Source of the DNA: Metellina segmentata
Lineage: Eukaryota; Arthropoda; Arachnida; Araneae; Tetragnathidae
Length of the DNA: 64,000 bases
Assembly: GCA_947359465.1 (NCBI GenBank)
Contig: OX375876.1
Location: forward strand, 118,911,444-118,975,443
Reading direction: 5' to 3'
Shown: positions 56,788-64,000 of the stretch, piece by piece
How positions within the stretch are numbered: position 1 is the stretch's first letter
Layout of the letters: each line of letters begins with the position of its first letter
The notes under the pieces: model-generated
Database searches by the model: none
The model's input: the letters and a program-made list of their open reading frames with translations, nothing else
What the model was told of the DNA's origin: nothing
Made by a program: the position numbers and the translations under genes

Positions 56788-57548
56788 GGAAGGAATATCC
56801 AAAATTCACAATTTAGTTAGAGTTTTTTTTTTTTTTTTTCATTTTAAATTGAACTGGAGAGGGAGGGGGGGGGGGGTACACGTGTTCCTTTCAACTTTTT
56901 TTTCCAATTTTAAAGTGAACTGTACCCACTAGTAGGACATTGATTAACGGACATTTCAATCTTTTTATTTTGAAGTGAATTGTGCTCACGAGGATATTTC
57001 AACCTGAGAAAATACCACCCAATCGCCTTTCTATTGTAAACAATGTGATAAAATTTAGAAAAATAAAGGAATTGTTTAAGTATTTTTTTCGACTGGGAGA
57101 CTGGAAAATAAAAAGTTCAAAAATATTTTCTGGTCTATAGAAACATGAACAATGCGTGAAAATAATCTTCCAAGTAATATTAATTGCAATACTGAAGCTA
57201 TATTAAAAGACAAGCCTGTCTTAATATGTAATATTTAATCGTGTCCAATATTTAATCATCAGAATAAACCATTTAATTTATGATGAAATCTTTTCCCCTA
57301 TCTAATAAATGTGAGTATTCCGTAACAAAATTAAAATTTTAAGTGTATCTTATATTGCGACAGTAATGGTACCTAGTGTGAAAGCAATGCTTATGGGCAC
57401 ATTTTTTTAAATTCCCAATCTCGTAACCAATCTCAAATTTGCATCCAAATTCGTAAAATCTTAACTTTGAATTGAATTTTGAGTCGAAAATAAATTACTC
57501 GAAACGTGCTACTAATATCTGTTAGAGATGCATTATCCGAGCTAAAGG
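56788..57548. other. No recognisable feature
   Basis: Holds T-run and G-run stretches near 56826 and 56860 and A+T-rich sequence. Nothing assigned. Confidence 0.4.
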
Positions 57549-57860
57549 GGCCACAGTACCCAGTTGGAAGGGTAACAGATTGGCAACCGGTGGGTTTGCG
57601 AGTTGGAATCGAACCAAAAGACCTCGGTCTACAAAGGGGACTGCTGCGCGTTAAATCTGTCGTAGCCTCAAATGTCTTCACGTTGGCGTGGTGTGAAAGT
57701 TTGGAAAGTATTGTGCCAGATCAGGTGTGACCTCGTCATCTGATCGCGGTTCAAAATGATGAGATGTCCTCGGGTCTCTCCTTTCGGGATTGATCTCGGA
57801 CCATCGCCGATAGCCGTTGTGTTGCTTCACTGCGATCCCATTCCAACTACGTACCGCTAC
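57549..57860 (+). mobile_element. SINE family B
   Basis: Head: TACCCAGTTGGAAGGGTAAC, GGCAACCGGTGGGTTTGCG; body: GTGTGAAAGTTTGGAAAGTA, TCATCTGATCGCGGTTCAAA; tail: TCCAACTACGTACC. Diverged, without a clear TSD. Confidence 0.82.
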
Positions 57861-57960
57861 TTGAACTTTGCATAAAAAAATTCAAATTGGTTCCAAAATA
57901 AAATGCTGGCATCGAACAGGTTAAAAAAATGTAATGTCAGAACTTATGATCACCGTTGTG

Positions 57961-58113
57961 GTAATTGGTAATTGGTAATTTTTAGTTAACGTCGTACTAG
58001 AGCTACACAACGGGCTATTGACGACGGTCCGGGATCAGTCCCTTACGGGAAAGATCCGAGGACGACACCTCGTAATTTTGAACCACGGTCAGATGACGAA
58101 GCAACACCTGAGC
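57961..58113 (-). mobile_element. SINE family A, 5'-truncated at insertion
   Basis: Only the 3' half of the SINE is present (from CACCTGAGCT complement to the ATTACCAATTACC tail), yet it is bounded by an exact 14-bp duplication TGATCACCGTTGTG (57947-57960 and 58114-58127). The truncation therefore happened during integration. Confidence 0.92.
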
Positions 58114-58409
58114 TGATCACCGTTGTGAGTAGTTATCTTACACTTATCAATCGTTATCAAAGAATGCGAAATATCATGAAATATGTGACAATGCAATGTG
58201 AAAGTGTAATGGAATGAACATGAATCGCTCTTACCATTTATAATAGTTTAATTTAGAAGTTAAAACATAAAATTTACATGTATGTAAAAAGTTTATTAAA
58301 AACACACAGGTTGACACAAACATTTAAAATATCTCAAGGGGAAAGGTTACAGGGTGTGTACATGATCGCAGCTGGCATGAAACTGTTTTCGTTCTCACTT
58401 ATAGTTCGG

Positions 58410-58736
58410 GCCGACCAACCGGTATAGTGGTTATGGTGTTAGCCTCTAGATCGGAAGTTTCCCGGTTTGAATCCGGGTCCGGGCATGGATGTTTGTAAAC
58501 GTATGGTGTAGAGGCGGTTGGTGCACCTTAAATCTGTCGTGGCCGAAAGTCCTCACGTTGGGTTGGCGTGGAAGTTTGGTGAGTGGGGTGCCAGCTCAGG
58601 TGTTGCTTCGTCACCTGACCGTGGAAATTACGAGGTGTTGTCCTCGGATCTTTCCCTTAAGGGACTGATTTCGGACCGTCGTCAATAGTCCGTTGTGTTG
58701 CTCTAGTACGACGTTAACTAAAATTACCATTACCAT
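58410..58736 (+). mobile_element. SINE family A, full length
   Basis: Starts GCCGACCAACCGGTATAGTG and ends AAATTACCATTACCA. TTATAGTTCGG is duplicated at 58399-58409 and 58737-58747. The B box is slightly altered (GGTTTGAATCC). Confidence 0.92.
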
Positions 58737-58747
58737 TTATAGTTCGG

Positions 58748-59700
58748 CAACTGTTCTAAGGTTTATAGCTCCGAAGCTGGCGCTGCACTCGTAGTTCATT
58801 CGCTACAAAAGTGAATATTTTTGACGGAATAGTAGTCGATGTGGTCGAACTATTCTAGAGTTCTATCTCAATTTAATGTTTACTTCTGCACATGCAAGCT
58901 TCTATTAGTATTATAATATTCTGCTATGTGTATTTTAATTAATTTAGTTTATAACTACAACTTTAATGGAACGCAAAATACATCGTCACTCAAAAATGCT
59001 AAAAGCTTACATCAAAAATTCCTTTTTTTTCCCTTTTTTTATTGCTATATGTGGCATTTTGTGATTTCCAACTTCTTATGTTATCATCTAATCCCAGTAA
59101 AAGTTACAACCAAATATGTAATACAATACTAGAATCAAATCATTAGAAAAACGATTAATTTTTTTGCTGTCTTGAAAATTGCAGATTTTAGAGATAAAAC
59201 TTTTTGCACTTTGAGTGACGACCTTTTGAATGAAAAAATATAGTTTGCCACTACTTTACTCGTTTGTATATTTCTGCATGATCTGTCTGGAATATTCCAT
59301 GGAAAATTAATTATGTAATATCAATATGCAACTACAACACGAACATCAATCCATACTAGTATGTCCCATGCTTTTGGAAATCTATTAGAGCGCAGAGCTA
59401 ATCAACGCCAATATTTCTGTTGGCCACGTGAACGAAGAACAATGTTTTCGTGGGCTTCGTGTTGGGTAGGTGTTCCAATTATCGCCTACCCTAACTAGTT
59501 CTCTAACCTAAGCTGCAAACTAAATGAATATCACTAGGAACTATTCTCCTTTGGTTTCCAGAGATCATATTCCTTTTTTGCTTATGTCAGTTCAAGTTAT
59601 CACGCATTCAGAGAATTGCGCTGTTTAAGGCTTATTTAAAAAAAAATCATATGAACGATGAAAGAATCTTGCTTTTTTTTTCTATTTCCCATGTAAATTC
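58748..59700. other. No recognisable feature
   Basis: A short CAATTATCGCCTACCCTAAC at 59476-59496 resembles the terminus of the pogo-like element at 48924. Otherwise unassigned. Confidence 0.4.
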
Positions 59701-60040
59701 ATTCGCCGACCAACCGGTATAGTGGTTAAGGTGTCAGCCTCTAGATATCGGAAGGTTCCTGGTTCGAATCCGGGTCCGGGCATGGTTGTTTGTAAACGTA
59801 TGGTGTAGAGGCGGCTGGTGCACCTTAAATCTGTCGTGGCCGAAAGTCCTCACGTTGGGTTGGCGTGGAAGTTTGGAGAGTGGGGTGCCAGCTCAGGTGT
59901 TTCTTCGTCATCTGACCGTGGTTCAAAATTACGAGGTGTTGTCCTCGGATCTTTCCCTTAAGGGATTGATCCCGGACCGTCGTCAATAGCCCGTTGTGTT
60001 GCTCTAGTACGACGTTAACTAAAATTACCATTACCATTAC
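59701..60040 (+). mobile_element. SINE family A, full length
   Basis: GCCGACCAACCGGTATAGTG to ATTACCATTACCATTAC (one extra tail unit). CCATGTAAAT is duplicated near 59689-59698 and 60041-60050. Identity to the 58410 copy is high by eye. Confidence 0.9.
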
Positions 60041-60344
60041 CCATGTAAATTAGTGCTTTTTAAATCTTTGTTATATTTAATAGCGAGATCTGCAGCCATT
60101 TTTTTTAATCGGCAACACTCATGGTAATGGCGAGCCATAGAGAAATCAAAAATCGTCACAGATAGTTTTCATTTTTTGACGACGCTAATCTATTTGAGAC
60201 AATAGTGAGTCAAGAACACTAAATTTGTATTTTAAATAATTCTTCGGATCTCAAGTTACTTCCTTCATCTGGTGTCTCATCTATTTCCATTGTCTCAACT
60301 CTTCTCTTTGGGTTCTGTCTTGTGCGGGTGCACCTGCCTACTTA

Positions 60345-60490
60345 CAGCACTGATATCGCACTGGAGCAACGTAACAGGCTATTGGTGACTGTCCGAGACC
60401 AATCCCGAAAAGAAAGAACCGAGGACAATACAACTTATTTTGAAACACGGTCGGATGATGGGATCAACACCTGAGCTGGCACCTCACACA
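60345..60490 (-). mobile_element. SINE fragment (family B-like)
   Basis: ATATCGCACTGGAGCAACGT through CACCTGAGCTGGCACCTC; the head is missing. Confidence 0.75.
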
Positions 60491-60564
60491 AGTGGCTATT
60501 TTACTTCTATTGCATTAGGGGCTGCCTAATTTATTTTGTATTTTAAAAAAATCGGTTAGTAGAC

Positions 60565-60655
60565 AGGAAATTAACGTCGCACTAGAGAAACTCAACGGGC
60601 TATTGGCGACGATCCGGGATCTATCCGAAGGGAACGACTCGAGAACAACACTGTG
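60565..60655 (-). mobile_element. SINE fragment next to the LINE
   Basis: TTAACGTCGCACTAGAG, CTCAACGGGCTATTGGCGAC, then GAACAACACTGTGA. The 3' body only. Confidence 0.7.
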
Positions 60656-60756
60656 ATATCTGGCCGCTGTTAGCGATAATTTTAGGAGTTCTTGGCAACC
60701 CTCCTCCTGCATGGAAGGGTTGCCATAGAGAATTCGGCATTAGGGTACTTGCCTCG

Positions 60757-63114
60757 GTTGTGAGTCCCCCCATCACACTAGTCTCCACCTATATCAAACC
60801 TAAATCCACAATGAATTTCACACAGGATATTGAATCCATTCTCGGATTAAATTCCTCAATCATAATAGCTGGAGATATGAACGCACATCACACCCACTGG
60901 AACTGTAGCTATACAAATCAACAAGGCAAACACCTCTATTCTTTTGCGCAAAATGCAAGACTAGAAATAGCTGCACCCGACACACCCACCCGTTATGGAC
61001 CCACTAGTTCATCGATAATCGATCTGGCTTTGATAAGGAATATGCCTTATCAAAGATCAATTGATTCGCTCCAAGAGCTATCAAGTGATCATAATCCAGT
61101 TCTATTATTCTTTGATACACAAGTGCCATCCATCCCAGCAAATCAGAGCTTTCGTCCGAATTGGAAGAAGTTCACTGATTCGCTGGACAACATTCCATAC
61201 ACAATACCCAATATAAGTACGAAGGAGGAGTTAAATCTCTTTGCTTCGCAAGTCACCGACACTATCACTTGTGCTTATCATGCGACAGGACGTGTCGTGC
61301 ACTCGGAACAAGGCAGTCCCCTACCCTCCCAGATTAGGGAATTAATTAAAGAGAAAAACCGAGCCAGAAAGACTTGGCAACGAACGCGAGACCCAACTGA
61401 CAAGAGACACATGAATAGGGCACAGCAGAAGTTCAAGGATTCAATCCAAATACATACACAACAGTCTTGGACAAATTACATTACTTCACTGTCAACAGAG
61501 GATTGTTCCCTCTGGAGAGCAGTGAAGAAATTTAATAAAACTTCCACACGCATTCCGCCCCTAATGGGCCAAGCTAACATTGCATACACAGACACAGAAA
61601 AAGCAGATCTCTTAGCTAATACATATGAACAACAATTCACCGAAAACACCAACAATGACCCTGATACAACTACTTTTGTAAATGACACTCTGACTAAATT
61701 CTTCAGTACTACTCCCACTGATTTTATTAAGCCTGCCACCCCCTCTGAAGTCGTTGACTACATCGGGAAGATTAAAACCAGAAAAAGCCCTGGAATAGAT
61801 GGGCTTTCTAATACCATGTTGAAGAAGCTCCCTTTGAAAACCATATTTATCATCACCCATCTGATAAATTATATTTTGTCTCTGCGACATTTCCCTCAAT
61901 CATGGAAAACAGCTGTAATTGTCCCAATCCCGAAACCAAACAAAGATACTCGACAGCCTGAAAATTACAGGCCGATTAGCCTTCTACCAGTACTCAGCAA
62001 AGCAGCTGAGTACATAATTAGTATTAGACTTGATACTTATTGTAATGAGTTCAACATTCTCATTCCTGAACAGTTTGGTTTCAGAAAACAGCTGTCTACC
62101 ACCCACCAACTACTCAGAGTCACTGAACACGTCTTGGACGGTTTTAAAAACAAAGAGAGCACTGGTGCAATCTTCCTAGATGTGGCAAAGGCCTTTGATA
62201 GGGTTTGGATCTACGGATTAATTCACAAATTAATCACCTTTGGCATCCCTGCCTCACTCATAAGACTTATCTTTTCCTACATGACAAGTAGGCACTTTGT
62301 CGTTCGAGTCAACAAAACCCTCTCTACTACTCATGCCATACAGGCTGGCACACCACAGGGCTCAATATTGGGACCCAAATTATTTAATCTGTATATGAAC
62401 GACATTCCACGAAACCCATCATCTATTCTTTGCATGTTTGCGGATGATACAGCAGTGTTAGCTAGACACCATGATATTACAGATGTCATGACATCACTTT
62501 CAAATTACCTACACACACTTGAAACCTGGCTTACTGCTTGGAAAATTAAAATCAATGTTGACAAATGCCAAGCTACTTATTTTACTAGGACAAGAGCTAT
62601 TCCTGACCCCCCTGTTCTATTTGGAAAACCAATTCCTTGGACCCCTAATAGTAATTATCTCGGAGTCACATTGGACTCGAAATTAACGTGGAAAGATCAC
62701 ATTTCCTCCCTTAAAGCTAAAGCATACATCGCTAGGAAAAACCTTTACCCCTTAATTGGCCGTAATTCGATTCTTTCAACTGACAATAAGTTGCTCCTTT
62801 ATAAAACCATGATCAGACCAAAAATCAGCTACGCCAGTCATGTCTGGGGATATGCAGCAAAAAGTCACCTCCATAAACTAGAAACTTTTCAAAATTATAC
62901 TCTCCGTATTGTCGGGGGTTACCCCTGGTATTACAGAAATAATAAAATTCTTGAAGATATCAAAATGACTAAACTCAAAGATTTTTTCCGTAAACTCGCT
63001 ATTAAATTTTATACCAATCTCGATATTATCGATAATCCTGCAATCCAGCAAATCCCCAGATATGACCATCACCAAACTGAATTTAATAAAAGGCCTAGAG
63101 CCATTCTTAATTAA
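60757..63114 (+). CDS. Jockey-clade LINE ORF2: endonuclease and reverse transcriptase, 5'-truncated
   Basis: Non-LTR retrotransposon polyprotein that would nick target DNA and reverse-transcribe its own RNA there. The frame is open for about 785 codons with no internal stop. Numbering from the GTG at 60760: endonuclease (APE-type) C-terminal part at residues 1-120, with IIIAGDMNAHHTHWNC (near residue 38) and SSDHNPVLL (near 108); reverse transcriptase at about 340-640, with RKSPGIDGLS, ENYRPISLLPVLSKAAEYI, GAIFLDVAKAFDRVW (catalytic Asp), GTPQGSILGPKLFNLYMNDI (near 530) and FADDTAVL (catalytic Asp pair, near 560). The C-terminus KRPRAILN is jockey-like and there is no RNase H. The N-terminal part of the endonuclease and ORF1 are missing, so no genuine start codon is present; the insert probably begins at or just before 60757. 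Intact jockey ORF2 proteins are about 900 residues. Confidence 0.93.
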   Translation, partial: VVSPPITLVSTYIKPKSTMNFTQDIESILGLNSSIIIAGDMNAHHTHWNCSYTNQQGKHLYSFAQNARLEIAAPDTPTRYGPTSSSIIDLALIRNMPYQRSIDSLQELSSDHNPVLLFFDTQVPSIPANQSFRPNWKKFTDSLDNIPYTIPNISTKEELNLFASQVTDTITCAYHATGRVVHSEQGSPLPSQIRELIKEKNRARKTWQRTRDPTDKRHMNRAQQKFKDSIQIHTQQSWTNYITSLSTEDCSLWRAVKKFNKTSTRIPPLMGQANIAYTDTEKADLLANTYEQQFTENTNNDPDTTTFVNDTLTKFFSTTPTDFIKPATPSEVVDYIGKIKTRKSPGIDGLSNTMLKKLPLKTIFIITHLINYILSLRHFPQSWKTAVIVPIPKPNKDTRQPENYRPISLLPVLSKAAEYIISIRLDTYCNEFNILIPEQFGFRKQLSTTHQLLRVTEHVLDGFKNKESTGAIFLDVAKAFDRVWIYGLIHKLITFGIPASLIRLIFSYMTSRHFVVRVNKTLSTTHAIQAGTPQGSILGPKLFNLYMNDIPRNPSSILCMFADDTAVLARHHDITDVMTSLSNYLHTLETWLTAWKIKINVDKCQATYFTRTRAIPDPPVLFGKPIPWTPNSNYLGVTLDSKLTWKDHISSLKAKAYIARKNLYPLIGRNSILSTDNKLLLYKTMIRPKISYASHVWGYAAKSHLHKLETFQNYTLRIVGGYPWYYRNNKILEDIKMTKLKDFFRKLAIKFYTNLDIIDNPAIQQIPRYDHHQTEFNKRPRAILN

Positions 63115-63480
63115 TTTTTAATTTTTAACTCCTAATTTTCCTTTTATTTATATTTTCTTTTATTCATGTCACTTAGCATCTGTAATTGTTGATTAAAATT
63201 CGACTCTCTGTGACCACTCCCACTTGAACCATCCTTCACCGTCATTGGACAACAAAACTCATTCTACCAATGATATTAATTCTGCATAACCAAATTTTTC
63301 TCATTCAGCACTTACGTTCCTGAAGAAGGTAGAGGGCACATCGCCCAGGACCTTCGGACCACCTCCTACATCGGTTGTGAGAGGTTGTTTTGTTTTTGAG
63401 GTGCGATGTACTGCACCGTATGAAATGATGTTCGTTTTTGTCTGTCTTTTAATCGTAAATTAAATTGTTATTTTTATAAT
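63115..63480 (+). other. Probable 3' untranslated region of the LINE
   Basis: Follows the stop codon. It contains CCTGAAGAAGGTAGAGGGCA and CGCCCAGGACCTTCGG, which could pair as a stem (CCGAAGG/CCTTCGG-like). No poly(A) or TSD was defined, so the 3' boundary is approximate. Confidence 0.5.
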
Positions 63481-63509
63481 CTCGTGCTTGGTTATTAGAA
63501 GAGAAGAAC

Positions 63510-63540
63510 ATCACAAACACCTCGTTAATTTTGAACCGAT
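63510..63540 (-). repeat. Tiny SINE-body remnant
   Basis: AACACCTCGTTAATTTTGAA matches the complement of the SINE body near CAAAATTACGAGGTGTT. Confidence 0.4.
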
Positions 63541-63800
63541 AAAAAAAAAATGAGAGCTCACACAAAACTAACCCCTCAGCAGTGTACCTAATAATTGTCT
63601 TGCAATTCTTGATAAAATTGGAGCAGTTATGTTCAGTAAATATTCATTATTTTTATCGCTTCTATAAAAGTAAACCACACATGGATAGGGCAGCGATTTG
63701 CATTCTAAAATCTGATATATTCAGAGCTAATTATAAACAATTATATAATCATTAATCTCAGCAAATGTTGTAATCTATTTTATCAATTTAATTTTTAAAG
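63541..63800. other. A+T-rich, candidate intron end
   Basis: Ends with a T-rich tract and AG at 63799-63800 (TTAATTTTTAAAG), a plausible splice acceptor for the exon that follows. Confidence 0.4.
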
Positions 63801-63878
63801 GTGAAGTCACTAGAATTTAAACCAAGCATGGGGAATACCAAAAGTCAACTCACGAAATCTGAATTGCTGCATTACAAA
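63801..63878 (+). CDS. Candidate host first coding exon; possible CIB-family EF-hand protein
   Basis: The exon would run from an acceptor AG at 63799-63800 to a donor AAA|GTAAGT at 63879. The ATG at 63828 opens 17 codons, MGNTKSQLTKSELLHYK, with codon phase 0 at the donor. Gly2, Ser6 and Lys5 fit an N-myristoylation signal (MGxxxS). Calcium- and integrin-binding (CIB) proteins start with a myristoylated segment of this length and pattern (Leu at 8, hydrophobic residues and Tyr at 16) encoded by a short first exon; that resemblance is the reason for the tentative call. The rest of the gene would lie to the right of the window. The segment 63801-63827 is also open in frame but is treated as 5' UTR. 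Neuronal calcium-sensor proteins or a chance match are alternatives. Confidence 0.45.
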
Positions 63879-64000
63879 GTAAGTATGCTTTCGAAAATTT
63901 TATAACAGCTTGAATTGCAAAAAATCAAAACAGGTGTGATTGATTTCTGGACAGCTATCATTTTCACTTAATTAAATTTGCGGAGAAATACGTTATTGTT
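63879..64000 (+). other. Candidate intron start
   Basis: GTAAGTATG is a near-consensus 5' splice site following the short exon. The rest is A+T-rich. Confidence 0.4.

Overview
The window is nuclear DNA of an animal, most likely an arthropod (a chelicerate would fit, but the sequence does not settle it). The base composition is clearly A+T-rich, there is no operon-like gene packing, and almost every recognisable coding trace belongs to a eukaryotic transposon: jockey-type LINE, mariner, Tc1, several hAT families, PIF/Harbinger, Helitron, tRNA-derived SINEs. Only one short stretch looks like a host gene: a probable 17-codon first coding exon at the right edge (63828-63878) with a myristoylation-type start (MGNTKS) and a good splice donor, possibly a calcium- and integrin-binding (CIB) EF-hand protein. 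Nearly all ATG-to-stop frames elsewhere are chance or transposon shadows.

Layout. 1-9 kb: a full tRNA-SINE with target-site duplications (TSDs), two non-autonomous Helitrons, a 1.07-kb hAT-type element with a perfect 8-bp TSD, and a mariner fossil. 9.6-18.5 kb: two PIF/Harbinger MITEs flanked by TAA, a near-complete but broken BED-finger hAT transposon (13575-15993, perfect 8-bp TSD), an RNase H-bearing LINE remnant, and two perfect long hairpins. 18.5-28.5 kb: tandem repeats, a Helitron, a third tRNA-like SINE, and a Tc1 element (22995-23878) split by a SINE with a 14-bp TSD. 24.7-27.6 kb is featureless A+T-rich sequence. 27.7-34.4 kb: Tc1 and hAT fossils, two hAT MITEs with perfect TSDs, and a SINE split by a TTAA-flanked insert. 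35-39 kb: three Helitrons, one carrying a Harbinger MITE with a HARBI1-like remnant. 41-47 kb: a deleted mariner, a dense SINE cluster, a third Harbinger MITE, and an unusual hAT-type element built from repeated ACATCGATGT motifs. 48.4-54.3 kb: a nest of at least five elements (BED-type hAT broken by a pogo-like element, a SINE and another hAT, which itself contains a Mutator-like element carrying C2H2 fingers). 55-60.7 kb: a foldback MITE and many SINEs. 60.7-63.5 kb: a 5'-truncated jockey-clade LINE with an uninterrupted endonuclease/reverse-transcriptase frame.

The parts do not work together as a pathway. They are layers of insertion. Two SINE families (called A and B here) have different tRNA-like heads but share one body, and would have been mobilised in trans by some LINE. 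The MITEs would have depended on hAT, Harbinger, mariner and Helitron enzymes encoded elsewhere. The most informative results are the element boundaries fixed by exact TSDs and the order of nesting. All family assignments rest on motif recognition by eye.
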